Assembly: GCA_008973525.1 (NCBI GenBank)
Contig: WACJ01000501.1
Location: forward strand, 124,001 to 188,000
Length of the DNA: 64,000 bases
Reading direction: 5' to 3'
Source of the DNA: Stenopsyche tienmushanensis
Taxonomy: Eukaryota; Arthropoda; Insecta; Trichoptera; Stenopsychidae
Shown here: one piece after another, positions 31,546-44,011 of the stretch
How positions within the stretch are numbered: the first letter of the stretch is position 1
How the letters are laid out: each line of letters begins with the position of its first letter
The notes under the pieces: model-generated
Databases searched by the model: none
Told to the model about the DNA's origin: nothing
Seen by the model: the letters and a program-made list of their open reading frames with translations, nothing else
Position numbers and translations under genes: made by a program

Positions 31546-31779
31546 TTGAATGCCTACTGTGTCTGTTAGCTCATGCATTTTCAGCCGACGATCATCCAAT
31601 ATCATTTTGTGGATGTTCGTCTTGGCAACTCGTACGGCCATGTTTAAAATCTGCCACCAATATTTTACTATTGTAAATGAAAGAGTAAACTCCCCTAGAG
31701 TAAAATCTAGCTCGGCTTTTGTATTGGTTGGACTGAGACCTTTTAAATTCACTATTGATGGCTGTTAAACAAATACTAA

Positions 31780-32170
31780 ACAACGCCCCCCACGCGCTCG
31801 TCGGGATGGCCGCGCTAGCGCAAGGGCCTTCTTCAATCGGGCCGTGATGTTGTTGGACGAATGGATGGGAATAGACGGGCGTCGAATAGAAAGACTCTCT
31901 TCTCTAAATAGCTATTAATTCCACACGAGAAAGAGAGCTGGCTGCAGGAGCGACGACCTCCCGCAGCCAAGGCTAACCGACGACTCCCCTGACTCCCGCC
32001 TCCTGCGCGTCACTACCCAACCGGCAACGGTGTACGCGCAAGAAGCGATCGGTCGGTAAGCAGGTGCAATGTCTCCGTAGGGCAACAAGAGATGGCGTTG
32101 TTAAAATAACATATTGCACATGAAGAGAGATGAAAGATGTTGCTGTTAACAGCGTTACAGCAACATCTAC
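31780..32170 (-). mobile_element. LTR fragment, family L copy 1
   Basis: On the minus strand it contains 'ttttaacaacgccatctctt', 'gatcgcttcttgcgcgt', 'gtcgtcggttagccttgg' and 'gactttctattcgacgcc'. Parts of this order are repeated at 33755-33945 (minus), 41595-41690 (minus), 55975-56085 (minus) and 62064-62300 (plus). It is interpreted as an LTR from its relation to the 33736 primer-binding site. Confidence 0.65.
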
Positions 32171-32189
32171 ATCGAGATAAAATTTATTT

Positions 32190-33320
32190 TTCAATCAAAC
32201 AGTTTTTTGCTATAAAAATAAACTAAAAATGCTGGGCGAAGTTAATAGCATTCGATTTGGACGATATTTAAAGATCGCTATTAAAGTATTAAAATTCGCT
32301 GTCAATATTAAATAGAAAGATTCTTGAAAATATATTTTAAGAGCAATTACATTATCAATTTATAATGCATGATTGATTTAAATATTGAAATAAGCTTAGG
32401 TCAGATTAAATTATTACATTTTATTTTGCTTCCATCGGAGAAAAATATATTTTTCTCATCGTTAACAAATATGACAAAGGGCGTAATGGGAGAAAGAGGT
32501 TGGCAGTGTAATAATGAGATTTGATCTGGACAGAGGATGACGAAATGGAACGTCCTTCCTGTTTAGTCCCATTATTATTGGAAATTAATTGAGATCGTAG
32601 AGACTACAAAATTATCTTCGTCCTTGTCTTGGTACACGTTCACTACACATAAAAGTACCATTTATTCTGACAATAGAAAAAGCTGGGATCTTCTGGGACA
32701 AACTTTTTCAAACCTTTTGTTTGAGGACAATTGTTTTCGAGGTGGAAAAATCTCTTCGAGATTTAATTTTTGCTTTGGCAAAAGAAGCAAGACCCTCGCT
32801 TCGGCTGAGGTTTAAATAATGAAGAATATTCGACTATACTGATAACGTTTATTTATATTTTCGTTAATTAACATCAGCTAAAAAAAGAGGGCCTTCTGGG
32901 GAAAGAAATTAGCTGTCGTTTAAATATTTTTGCCTCTTTTTTGTCGAATGACTTTTGACAAATCGGATCATGTTACATCTAATAAATCTATCTATCATTC
33001 AGTACACAGATTTTGCCATTTGAGTATTTTTAATCATTTAATTGCTGACACAGAATGTTATTTATTACATTTGGCTTCGAAGATGTAAACAATAATGAAT
33101 TAATTACCTGCAGTGTCCAGTCTTCGGAATGAGGATGATGTATGGTTCTGAAACGATGATCGGATGTGTATGTGTAGCGGCCTACTGTTAACAAGTGGAT
33201 GGCGCACCCACGATACTTGCAATAACATCTGTAGGCAAAAACATTTTTTTAATTAATAAATGATCATTAAAACCCTTTATTTTTATATTTTTAATTATCT
33301 AGACTTATAGATAAATATTT
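32190..33320. other. AT-rich sequence, nothing recognised
   Basis: No coding, RNA or repeat feature was identified. Confidence 0.5.
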
Positions 33321-33327
33321 TTACTAT

Positions 33328-33421
33328 ATTGGGGTCATCAAGAAAGTAAGGTTACAAGGGGTCCTGAGGCCGCCAAGTAGTGTTGTAAAGGTACCCCTAC
33401 ACGTCTAATATAATATTATCT
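33328..33421. mobile_element. Family A mariner end plus shared repeat end
   Basis: 'ggtcatcaagaaagtaaggt' followed by 'ggggtcctgaggcc' matches the terminus of the family A mariners (9995, 37235, 42527). It is joined to 'aaggtacccctacacgtcta', the inverted copy of the motif at 22680. Two repeat ends are thus fused. Confidence 0.6.
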
Positions 33422-33624
33422 TTTATTCAAACATTACATTTATGATCTCTTTTATTTTTTTATTACGTTTCAATCAAATTTTCGACCAAGTTTTACGAAC
33501 GCAAAGAATCACTTCGTATTTCTATAAATTAATATTTGAAAGAGTAAAAAATAGAGAGTCATCACATTAATCATAAACAGATGACGACAAATTAAAAACG
33601 TTAAAATCATAATGACCCGTATCT

Positions 33625-33663
33625 GGCTAAAAACCATCAGGTATGGTTTATGGTTTTTTAGCC
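33625..33663. repeat. Inverted repeat
   Basis: GGCTAAAAACCAT and ATGGTTTTTTAGCC are near-exact complements around a 12-base loop. It lies just past a stretch shared with the hAT-linked region at 29290, so it may be part of that element's end. Confidence 0.65.
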
Positions 33664-33735
33664 TGGGCAAAACACTACCCACATGCAATGGCGTTGTTAA
33701 TGTGTGTAGATTTAATTAGCCTGATTTATGGCAAC

Positions 33736-33945
33736 ATCCCACTTCTGACACCAATGTAGCGTAGGTGGCGCAGCGGATGATTTACTCTTGGGCCGTTATA
33801 CAACCGGTTAGATGGATGGGGGTGGCAGGGCGTCGAATAGAAAGTCTCTCGTTTTATATAACTTCTTTAATAATCACGAGAGAGATATCTGGCCGCGGGA
33901 AGGACGTCCTCCGGCAACCAAGGCTATCCGACGACTCCGCACGAT
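33736..33945 (-). mobile_element. LTR with tRNA-Leu-type primer-binding site, family L copy 2
   Basis: On the minus strand the order is 'gtcgtcggatagccttggtt', 'attattaaagaagttatata', 'gagactttctattcgacgcc', and an LTR end CTACGCTACA. One spacer base follows, then TGGTGTCAGAAGTGGGAT, a primer-binding site for a tRNA-Leu-type tRNA. The TG...CA end, the site and the orientation agree. No internal genes follow, so it is a truncated element. Confidence 0.72.
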
Positions 33946-33959
33946 GCCCATGCTATTTT

Positions 33960-35130
33960 CAAATTACCTAGTTTTATTTTATGCGATTCTCAATGCAAAA
34001 TAACAGCATGTATTTTTTGAATTGTTTCGATACAATATACCGAATTGAAATACACTTGAATGACGTTTTTTGTTGAATGTTAATGGAGGACGATTTCTTT
34101 CATCGCCTTCTGCCACAGCAGTATTTTTTGATTCGGCATCATTTCCGTATGCCATAATTAGCATCTCATATATTTCTTAAGATGACTTGCCAAGCTTGAA
34201 ATAAAATTTCACATTTGTACGCTACTCAAAATGCGACATCTCAAGAGGACTTATAAATAGGGACACAAAAGAAGACTTCAGCGTGCTCGAGTCGTGGTCA
34301 CGTCGATTTGAAGCAAATCTAAACGCTTCTGACTAGAACCAATACGTGCCGAAATGTCGAGGATGTACCGTCTGCATTTATGAGAAGGCGAGGGTGGAAA
34401 ACAATCAAATCTGAAGCACAGCTTGCTTAACCACCGACGGGAATCAACAAGGCCCAACATCCCCTAATAAGACCACAACAGGCCGTCCGAATAACTTGTA
34501 ATTAACCGTTTTCTGAAACTTAATGTGTACTTTCGTGTTGTAGTCAGTTTATTTTAATTGTAAAATATACCGATGGGCGCTACCCTTTAAATTAAATGTG
34601 CTGGAAACGATTCAGTGTGGGGTTGCGTAAGGGCACTTAAAGCGTACTCTTGTTTTATCAATCAAGGAAAATGTGACCTAGTCAAGGGATCAACATAACT
34701 AAATTGCTTAACAACCACGTTTTCAAATTATTTAATACACAACATCTTATGATACAACATCATCAGGATTATTCAATTTTCATCGCGCATGTAATATCAC
34801 AGGAAAAGCTATATTGGGGAAAACCTCAATTATGTAGCCAATAACATTGAAGTTTTCCAATATCAAATATAAACAGTGATATCATATGACAATCCAAAGA
34901 TACAAATATTATTATGATAACATTTCAATACACAATTCATAGATTAATCCGCGTTTTACATATTTATAATTAGTCGTCTTTTATAGTAGGGGTCGTTTTT
35001 TAATAAAAAAGCACTTAAATATACAAAACATCATTTAATAAGTTCGTAGATTTTTTGTTGTTGTTGAAGAAACTGCTAAAAATTGAACTCGAATGTTTAA
35101 AATTTTAAAAAATCCTACGAATTTATTGAG
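33960..35130. other. No feature recognised
   Basis: AT-rich sequence with some GC-richer parts near 34280-34480 that show no family motif. Confidence 0.45.
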
Positions 35131-35137
35131 TGATGTG

Positions 35138-35345
35138 TTATGAGGGTAGTCCCAGAAGTACCCGATCTAACAAAGTAAGTACAAAAAGTCTCCCTTTAGA
35201 TCGATACACTTTTCCCGGCGCTGATCGATAGCTTGTTTTTAATCTTTTAAGATGCCCAATGAAAATTGTCCTATCACGAGGTGCTCATTCATCGTGTCAG
35301 CGATTCGAGAAGCGGACCGGTTAGACACACATCACCCGTATTTAT
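35138..35345 (-). mobile_element. Family B mariner C-terminal end
   Basis: The terminal repeat 'gagggtagtcccagaagtac' at 35142 is followed, on the minus strand, by RREKCIDLKGDFL, the usual extreme C-terminus of mariner transposases. The rest of the transposase is not visible to the right. Confidence 0.65.
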
Positions 35346-35658
35346 TAGTAGTGTGGGAAACGTTTACCCACAAAAAACCCTCTTTGTTCATCTCTTATTG
35401 TGCTCAGCCCAATCATTAGGTATTTGCCAAGCATGACACTCAGGCTTAAAATGCCTACCTACCTTATATTTTTTTCCTATGGGAGGGGAATCTTCGCACA
35501 CATGGTATTCCATGAGTGGGCTTAAGAGCACAAGACACCATTCTCGGGTAGTGTAGGATTGTATCGACTAAACTCCTCCCTTGTCTTTCTCTGTCCCCCT
35601 GGTATTGTTTTCCACATTGCTTCAGGAGGACAGGTAGTCTGGCCTTAGGTGATTAGCC

Positions 35659-36300
35659 CTATTCTATTGTTGGAGAGGCGCTCTGCATCTCTCTTTCACT
35701 GCCCTCTTTGGTGCTCAGAATCTCTTCTACGCATTCGCGCCAAAGGTCCCAGTTTTTCTTGCTTTCCATCATACTGTGGACCATGTTGTCGACGCTGAGC
35801 TCGGCTACCTCGAGTGCTTGTTTCAACAGTTTTCTTTGGGGTGTCCAAGCCTCACGGCCAATGATGGTGTGCTCTGCGTCATCGACCTCCGCTTGGCAGT
35901 GGTGGCACGTTGCGGGTGGTTCTTTGCCAATCCACTTCAGGTACGCACCAAAGCATCCATGCCCAGTGAGTCAAGCGTTAGGTTGTTTCATCATGTTCCC
36001 GTGTCCTCAACCGACTTGTGACCGGGATAAGTTGGTGGGTCCATCTGTCCCACCAGTCCTTCTTTCGACGCTCGTTCATCACTTATGGATTCGTGAAGTA
36101 TTTCCCGCTCTTTTCCTATGCTCCGCATCATCTGCCTCAGTTCCACAGTGGTGGCACTTGGTGGTTACCACTTTGGTTATCCATTTCAGATAGGCTCCGA
36201 AGCAACCGTTCCAGCTGAGAGCTGAGTCAGATGGTACCTCAGTTCTCCGTGTCTCCTTTCACTCCACTTCCTGAGTCGACCTGCCTTTCTTTGAAGGGTC
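35659..36300 (-). mobile_element. R1/TRAS-like LINE ORF2 tail with duplicated zinc knuckle
   Basis: The minus strand encodes GHGCFGAYLKWIGKEPPATC, then HHCQAEVDDAEHT and EAWTPQRKLLKQALE, ending SPTIE-stop at 35659. This is the GHG-FG-YL / C--C---H----C knuckle and tail of R1-clade ORF2 proteins. Immediately upstream (about 36125-36230) a second, frame-broken copy gives GNGCFGAYLKWITKVVTTKC and HHCGTEADDAEH, so the module was tandemly duplicated about 255 bp apart. Confidence 0.75.
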
Positions 36301-36394
36301 CTGTAGTTTCTCCATCGCGCTCATAGCTCAATTGGCCACTAGAAGTTGAGAATGATTCTTGCTTTGCAGTTTTGTTGAACTGGTTTTGTTGAAC

Positions 36395-36465
36395 ATGGTC
36401 CTAAATAGCGGTACCAATAAACATCTCGGATCAGTGGAGGGGGTCCCATGTTCTTTGTCTCAAGT
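36395..36465 (-). repeat. Second copy of the window-start LINE-like fragment
   Basis: It shares 'aatagcgg', 'caataaac' and 'atcagtggaggg' with 110-160. Position just upstream (minus sense) of the R1-like tail suggests the same LINE or its junction. Confidence 0.45.
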
Positions 36466-36469
36466 GTGA

Positions 36470-37230
36470 AGGAATGGAACCATATTTCGTCCATGTGGAC
36501 GGTCTGATAAATGCATTGAGATTTGAAGCTTCTTTACAATCTTTCCAGCATATTGACGGGTATATTATGTTGAATTTTATTATCCACACATCCTGTTTAC
36601 TAATTTCGCCAGTTTTTTTTATATTCTTGTACACTAAGATTTTTTGAGTGTATCAGTTATTTGTTGAATAAATTTGATCGTATTTGCCTCAACTTTAATG
36701 CGTAGCAGCTCGTTGCCTACTCCAAAATTATTTGAATCACTTCTGACACCACTGAATTGTCGATATGCCCCTATAAATGCCACATTTTTCAATTCATATA
36801 GCTCTCAACCACAATCAAAATCAGATGCAAAGAAGACCATGAAGGTTTACGTCTCTGAATTTGGATATAAAAAAGACGCTCGCCGGTTTTGTTTAACATG
36901 CCAATTGAAGCATGCCTTTTCTGACGCCAATATTGTACAAGATGGCCAATTATATAGGCGCTGTTATCCAATTTAAAGTGTATTTTTCGGGATACAAATA
37001 ATTTGACGTCATTATAATGCCTTCATTTGAATGGAAAAATCATAGTAATTGGATGCGTTTGGATACAATGAGCGATCGAATTATTTTCATCATTCCTTTT
37101 TGGGATTATCTTTTTCGTCATTAATATTTTCTGGTCTGCTTGCGAAGACCTCCAGCGTTGAGATATTTCTGATTTTTAGCAGACGAAACGCATAATATGC
37201 CATTAATTGAACGTCGAATGTTTTTAATTA
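36470..37230. other. Unassigned, with overlapping open frames
   Basis: At 36640-36980 both strands have open frames. The minus one reads ELYELKNVAFIGAYRQFSGV and continues to LKKS-stop. 'Acttctgacaccact' at 36739 resembles the tRNA-Leu-type site seen elsewhere. Neither protein is recognised. Confidence 0.35.
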
Positions 37231-37234
37231 TGAA

Positions 37235-37640
37235 GTTCATCCAGAAAGTAAGGTTACAACATTTATGTAGGATCGAAAAATACTTGAAAGTAATTGAAAT
37301 TCACAGGATACTTCACAAATATTTTAAACTATTTTTCAACGTATTTGCCATCAAGATCGAGACATTTCTAGTAGTCGGGGTACCAGCTTTTGTATGCCAG
37401 TGTCATAGACCTCAGCCGTCAAGGCTTTTTGGATTCTGAGATGTAGGGAAACACCCACGTTTCATCCCATGTCATGATAGAGTGTAAAGAAGCTAATGTG
37501 ACTAAACAAAATAGCCGACAAACACGCGGAACCATACAAACTGACCGTTAAGATCCCCCCCTTCACGCCAGGTGCGCCAACTTCGAAAAAATTCGCCCGG
37601 TCTCAGGAGCCCTTGTAACTTGTATTAGAATTTTTGAGGA
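37235..37640 (-). mobile_element. Internally deleted mariner, family A, copy 2
   Basis: The left end 'tcatccagaaagtaaggtta' and following 30 bases match 10005-10055. Minus frames give WDETWVFPYISESKK and DTGIQKLVPRL, then CLDLDGKYVEK. The right portion ('gcgccaacttcgaaa', 'ctcaggagccc') matches 10300-10350, but the end repeat is degraded. It keeps slightly more of the core than copy 1. Confidence 0.75.
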
Positions 37641-37649
37641 TTCCCCATT

Positions 37650-40600
37650 TAAAAATATGTATAATAATCTATCAGTCTAAAATATTGAACGCAATTCAAA
37701 TAAAATGTTGTATTTTTGATAGATTTTATGTGTTTTTCCATGTATTTCTTCAATAATCATCAATCAAGGCAAAAAAATCGATTTAAAATATTCGGAGGAT
37801 ATTTATTGTAAGATTGACCTTCTACATTTTCAATAATGCGATATAATTTCCGAACGCTCTAAATATTTTCCATTTACTCATTCCGCAAAGATGCTGAATG
37901 ATGAATTATGATCCTCGAGGATGAAGAGCAGTCATATATCATCAACTATCTGGCGCTATGGATTTTATGTATTTTTCATCTGGAGGAATTTATATTAAAT
38001 CGCTATACGTAATTTATAAGGAGACACTAACGAATCTCTGGCTAATGAAAAGCTCTTTTGGATTTTTCGTATCTCCATTTCGGCCTCACATCGTTTGAAA
38101 AGGGGACAGCACAAAAATTGAAGCGTCGTTTTTCCCATCATACGATATTTGACAAACGAACAATGGAAACATACCGATTGATTAATCATTAACGTCTACA
38201 GAACATTAACACGATATACGCATAATAAATTAGAATTAATATGTATTTAAGACAATTAAATACATATAGACGTGGACGAAAAAAATGATGTTTAGATCGC
38301 GTCGGTAAAATGATTTTCTGCAATGCCGGCATTAAAACGTCAAGTGTATAAGTAGCGATACAGCATATTTAAAATCAATCAATTCACTGTAAATCGAATC
38401 AATTTAAAATCGCAAGCCGATTAAGTTAATATTCAATTTGACACGCACAGCAATTTTCTTAGTGATGTGCATAAATTATGACAAAATTGCAATAATGTTA
38501 TGTACATAACCTCAATACGCATGAGACGCTTATCGTTTTTTATATTAATAAAATAGCTTGTTTATATTTGTAATGAAAAGTTAAATTCGAATAGCTTTTT
38601 GATATACACATATTAAAATATCAGCCCGAGGGTTATATTCGTATGAAGCATTAATACATGTAAAAAAATGTTTTTTCACATATTTTTCGTAATATATTTT
38701 ATGCATAACCCAAAATTTAGAGAATATTTTACTGGATACCGTTAAAATATGTACCCCGCCGTCTTCCGCAATTCGTCGCTCTCTTGATATAAAAACAACA
38801 CCGACATAAAATAGCGTCGGACGGTAATTTGAAAACGATGTCGGTAATGGACGTCGGGTGCGATTTTATGGCCGCAATTCTTCGGCCGCGTCAGCGAAAA
38901 ATAAATATCCGTCGTTGCGGCATCCTTTAAGCATTAAAGCCTATAAATAACGTATTTATCTGAAATATTGAGGTCCAAATTGATACGGCCGACGAGACAA
39001 CTCATAAAATAGTCATCGGGGCCTTTTGAAGGATGCTTTCATATTGTTTATGGACGACTTTATATGAAAAATTATGACAGCAGCGCCGTAAGAAATCCCG
39101 AGATTTATTATAAATGGGCTCGAATGCGTGTTTTATTTATTTGGTTGAGCGTATGAAGATTATTTTATAATTTGGGGTTGAGCTCAAAGGATACTATCGC
39201 AAGCAGAACGCATACAACTGACAGCGTCGGTAAAACCGCACACTTCTTATTCCCGCCAAGTGTCAAATTATTATAGCGTTTAATTTGAATTTTTTGGCCG
39301 TAAGCATATTATTTTGTGTCATTTTCAACGTAAATTCACAAATACAATTCATCTAAAAAAAACGTATGAAATTTAATTGAGTAAGAAACTATTTTAACAA
39401 TCATTCGGTGATAAATTGAGCGGACAATTTTCCGGTGCAATTTAACCCCAATTGATTTTTTTTTGACGGCGATATGAAGCTCCAAAAAGCAATATATTAC
39501 AAATATTAATGTATTTTTTAATGGGTCTGCGCAGTAAATCTTCCGGGCAACAATTGATGATAACGAACGAAATGAATACGCCATTCGTTTACTAAATAAA
39601 TATAATAGTTCATAAATCCATCTGAACGGCCATAATTTTCCTCGATAGTATAGTCACGTCAATGTTGATGGTTGTTGTGACTAAACGCGTAAAATTTATG
39701 CGAACACATTATGAATGACGGACGATTTGTGCATGGCAAATGAAACATACCCAATTTACTCCACATATTGAGCGAATTCCAACCAAAAAATAATAATTGA
39801 TAAAGGAGGTTTTAAAAGGGGAATTTTTCGCTCTCAATCAGCGGATGAGTGTTCGATCTGGACGAGAGCCATCCGCGGAAAATCAATTGACAGATGATTG
39901 AGATGATAAAATCAAATATCGTGTAATTTCAAATAGATTCCTGTATAAAAATAAAATATTTTCTGCAAAAAATTATTTATGATGAAACTTTTCTGATTTT
40001 TATAGGTGACGAGGGTTTCATTGTTACGGGAGCCATTAAAAAATTTAATAGCACGTTATAAAATTTTCAGAAGACCTTTAAAAAAAGGGCATTTTTAAAT
40101 CTTTTCCAGTGGTTCGTATAAAATTAGTGTCATAAAAAACGCCATCATTAATTGTAGCAGCATTATCAATCCTCACTTCGTTTATGCTCCAATTAGTATC
40201 AGATGTTTCGAACATTTAATTTTTAAAATTAATAAAGTTGATAAAGGGGAAGTACACATTTTATAATGTTTGTTCGGGAAGCTTGCTGTAAATTTTCTAA
40301 AGGGCAATGTCTATTTATGTTCTTCGTAATTCGGTTTTGCGAAAAACAAAGAAAATATAAAGTGGGGCGCGAAGAAAACTTCCATAAAGTATCTGTAACC
40401 ACGATCAGAATGTAGGTAGGGTCATAACTTCAAAAATGATGAGTCTTCGCCTTAAAATTGTATTTTTTTGCTGGAATATATTGAAATTATTGCTTAGCCT
40501 TCCCCTTACCGTGCTAAAAACTCCCGCACGCTACCATGATATGTATTTGGTACACCAAATGAAATTCTGAAAATTTCTGAACCTCATCTACTATATTTCA

Positions 40601-41090
40601 AACGTTTTTGATATAATAAAGTTAATTAATACAAACCTTAATAAATGGAAAAAAAAAGTAATGCATAAAATGAAGTTTTTGCTCCATTGTTATAATCACA
40701 TTGCCATCATGTGCAGTTATCTCATATTTTCTTATTTATTTTAGTGTCGAAATGCCAATCTAAAATGCAAGATGTTTATAATCTAGCAATGTTTGTATTG
40801 CTTGGGAATGTCTGGACAACATCCAGGATTGTTGTGGCACATTTTGGTTCAGATCTTTTCTAGTAATTCAATCTTCACCTGCGTCATTCTGATTTAATCT
40901 CTCAAACAAGTCCTCTTACATTGTTCGAATCCCCAATCGTGTTTATGTGCAAAGTTTGAAGCATCTCTGGCATTTCGAGTTCGTCGATGCAAGTATTTTT
41001 ATAGTCTCGAGTGAAAGTTTGTTCGAGTCTAGTCTCATGCAAATAAATATAGTCACACGAATAAAATTAAAGCACCACCATATATTGTTC
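37650..41090. other. 3.4 kb with no gene recognised
   Basis: AT-rich DNA with only short frames. No transposon motif, splice-linked exons or RNA gene was identified. A CpG-richer part at 38750-38930 holds no open frame of interest. Confidence 0.5.
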
Positions 41091-41100
41091 TTCGTCATGA

Positions 41101-41430
41101 TGGTACGAGGGTAGTTTTAGAAGTACCCGTACAAAAATATCTTTATTTCTTATCACAGTACTTTTACAGCTCATAGTTTGTAAAAATAGAATAGTCTTCT
41201 TGATAGATGTATTCATATTTCATTCATGTTTATGAATCGATATAAAAACTTTATTTTATTACTGTGAAACATTGCTAAATACTCGATTCAATCGATTCTC
41301 AAGATATTGTTTTTGTTGCACTGTGAGCAAACGCGGTACCCTTTTTGTGCATAGCTTTCTCATGTCCAAAATATCAGTCAATATGCGATGTACTGCTCTT
41401 TTTAACCCCTTAAGTGGATATGACGTATAT
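41101..41430 (-). mobile_element. Family B mariner, internally deleted
   Basis: The terminal repeat 'tacgagggtagttttagaag' starts at 41102. On the minus strand LDMRKLCTKRVPRLLTVQQK, the mariner N-terminal block, lies near 41310-41375. The catalytic core is absent. Confidence 0.7.
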
Positions 41431-41594
41431 ATCCGCCAAGACCAAAGTCAATGCACAGTGGGTATGACGGATATATACGCATTGTGAAAATTAAGCAAAC
41501 CTCAATGGAAAATGAAGGATATGTCCGATTGCAGTGTTGTGCACGTTAAATGTAAGAATGGTTCATCTCGGGAACTGACTTGTTCGAACTTGAT

Positions 41595-41690
41595 GCAATG
41601 TCTCCGCAGGGCCACAAGAGATGGCGCTGTTAAAATAACACATTGCACCTGAAGAGAGACGGAAGACGTCGTTGTCAATCTGCTGTCGTA
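41595..41690 (-). mobile_element. LTR scrap, family L copy 3
   Basis: 'Gcaatgtctccgcagggcca' followed by 'aagagatggcgctgttaaaa' matches 32060-32115 with few changes, in the same orientation. Only about 100 bp are present. Confidence 0.65.
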
Positions 41691-41741
41691 CTCTAAATAT
41701 ATTTTAGTAATGATTTAACAGTTTTTAAAAAGGGAAAATGA

Positions 41742-42298
41742 CGCAAAATTAGGAGGACCCAAAAGTATTCGGAAATTTTGAGGCCTTATGTTTGAGCCGG
41801 GTAGGATTTGGGTTGGAATGCCACAAAAGCCAATAAAACACTCACCGAAGCATGTAATGATGTGGTAACAGATGTCGATATTGGTCCTGGAAATTTAAAT
41901 CAGGCAACAGAAGCTCAAGGGATGAACGGAGAACGGGACGACTTAAAAAGCGAAATTGACACCGGATAAAATACAGGAGTTCAACTGGAAAGTGTTATCG
42001 CATGCTTCTTATTCATCGAACCTCATTCCAACAGATTTCCACCTTTTATTCCTATGGAGCTTGAGAGAAAAACGATTTAAAAATGCAGCTAAATTGGAAA
42101 TGCATTTAAAATCGTTTTTAGCTTCTAAGTCGGAAAGTTTTTACATAAAAAGGATCAAAGGACTGCCAAAGCGATGGGAAGATGTATTAAATAATGAAAG
42201 GAATTATATTTTATAATGTTGAATATAAATTTTTTGTTATGTATAAATTTGAACTTTTTTTTTAAACTAAATACGCGAATACTTTCGGATCTCCCTAA
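41742..42298 (+). mobile_element. Mariner family C, truncated with both ends
   Basis: The left end TTAGGAGGACCCAAAAGTAT and the right end, inverted, TTAGGGAGATCCGAAAGTAT form terminal repeats. The plus frame 41956-42216 gives WKVLSHASYSSNLIPTDFHL, then REKRFKNAAKLEMHL, SESFYIKRIKGLPKRWEDVL and a stop. This is the mariner C-terminus with the third catalytic Asp (PTD). The N-terminal and first two Asp blocks are deleted. Confidence 0.82.
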
Positions 42299-42526
42299 TA
42301 TATTAATAATAAATATGAATCGTTTGTCAAAATAGATAATCTGATGGAATAACTGGAGGATATTTGAAATAATGATTGGGTAATAATGCCAAATGGAATA
42401 ATATTTTTAATATAATCTTGAAAATTGGAAATGTTATTACTTGGCATGGTTCAGAATTTCCACTACATTTATCATTAAGTAACGGCGATAGATGAAATTT
42501 TTGATTGGGTTGACCTAAATACCAGG

Positions 42527-42722
42527 GTCATCCAGAAAATAAGGTTACAACACTTATGTAGGATGGAAAAATGCTTGTATTTAATTAAAATTCACAGAAT
42601 ACTTCACAAATATATTAAACTATTTTTCAACTTAATCGTCGTTGAGTCCAGAAAAGGATGAAAATCGACAAGGACTTATCGATACATCTTATATATGTCA
42701 GGTCGGGCACTCCCGGGACTAC
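42527..42722. mobile_element. Fused ends of family A and family B mariners
   Basis: 'Gggtcatccagaaaataagg' at 42527 and the next 60 bases match the left end of family A. Shortly after, 'caggtcgggcactcccggga' then 'ctactctcgta' at 42693-42722 is a right end of family B. The transposase parts are lost. Confidence 0.65.
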
Positions 42723-42724
42723 TC

Positions 42725-43880
42725 TCGTATTGCTTTCATCCATAAATGTGAGCCATCTTCATGTCCTGAACTCCACAGGGTGTGCTTCTTTTATGGAAGA
42801 GTTGCACTTTTTTTGATGGCGACTATTTTATGAAATGTGCAATAATGCAGCCATCCATTTTTAACGCATTAAACCCTTTATGTTTGTATTTTATAGCTGC
42901 GGTTACCCTGGGGTTAAAATAACCTGACCACGTCTTTGATCCGGGCCATGACGTTGCTTCCATAGGAAAACATTGCTCCAATATAAACCAATTATGCTAC
43001 GTCTATGTGAAACTGTTCAGGAGTGCTTGTTGCCTTTGCATTTTGAAGCACAACATCAAAATGCTTCCGCTTGATTAGTTTCAGGACCGGTTAGAATGTT
43101 TCAGTATCTTTTTTCATACATAATGGCTTTCATTTGGTCTCCTTTGTTGTATAGAAATTAAAATTTAACGACCCCTATACTTCCTGTTGTAAATATTAAG
43201 CCATCATAAATAAAATTATGACTGCTGCCGATCATAAAAATTTGCATTGCATTGAATGATGTCAATCAATTTATTGTTTCATATTTTGGGTTTAATTGCT
43301 TGTTTTGCATTTAACATTGATGATAGACGCATATACGTTTATCAAATCCCATTTTCGATAGACATAATATCTCTATAAATTTTCTCGAATCATTTCTGAC
43401 ATTTTTGAACAGCTGAAATATCTCTTCGTGTTTGTTAATTTTACACTTGAACAAATAGCACGTTGTAAAGAATCGACAGACGAAATATATAACCATCCTA
43501 ATTCATCGTATTTTTATTTCATTCGATGTCTTCTAATAATACATTCAAAGGAATTTTTAAAAAAATTGCATAATATTTGCCTTCATCACTTCATGCAGTA
43601 TTTATATGTAATTAATGAATAAATTTGTATGCGTAAAATATGTATGAATCGGGCGGGTCGAAATTTTGCTGGTTCTTCAATTCAATTTTTACCTGAATCA
43701 AAAAGTATGTGTCTCCTGAACCGCGTCTCGATACAAACTCATTTTAAAAGCTTCAAAATTTGTATTTATTTTCCGATCCTTTATAAGCAAAGGGAGTCTT
43801 CTCCCGATAGTCGGAGGTAAAACGACTCGGCGCTCGATACGCTTTGCGAAAATAATTCGTTTCTGTGATACGTTGAGTTC
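42725..43880. other. No feature recognised
   Basis: AT-rich DNA with short frames only. Confidence 0.45.
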
Positions 43881-43982
43881 TTTCTGTGACTTGTCGGCAC
43901 CCTCAACGCCGGGGACCCCCCCCCTGCACTCTCCCCCGCGCAAGTTCATTCGTACGCTCTGACGAAACGCCGACTACACTTG

Positions 43983-43991
43983 TATATAAAA
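43983..43991 (+). promoter_or_regulatory. Candidate TATA box
   Basis: TATATAAAA lies about 30 bases ahead of 'aacattg' and about 140 bases ahead of a consensus splice donor. The region around it is CpG-rich. It may drive the transcription unit described for 44012-44899. Confidence 0.4.
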
Positions 43992-44011
43992 TTCGCGAGT
44001 GACGCCGAAAA

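Noticed and set aside
40915..40940. 'GTTCGAATCCCC', resembling a tRNA T-arm / B box
   Set aside because: No matching acceptor stem, D-arm or anticodon arm could be placed around it.
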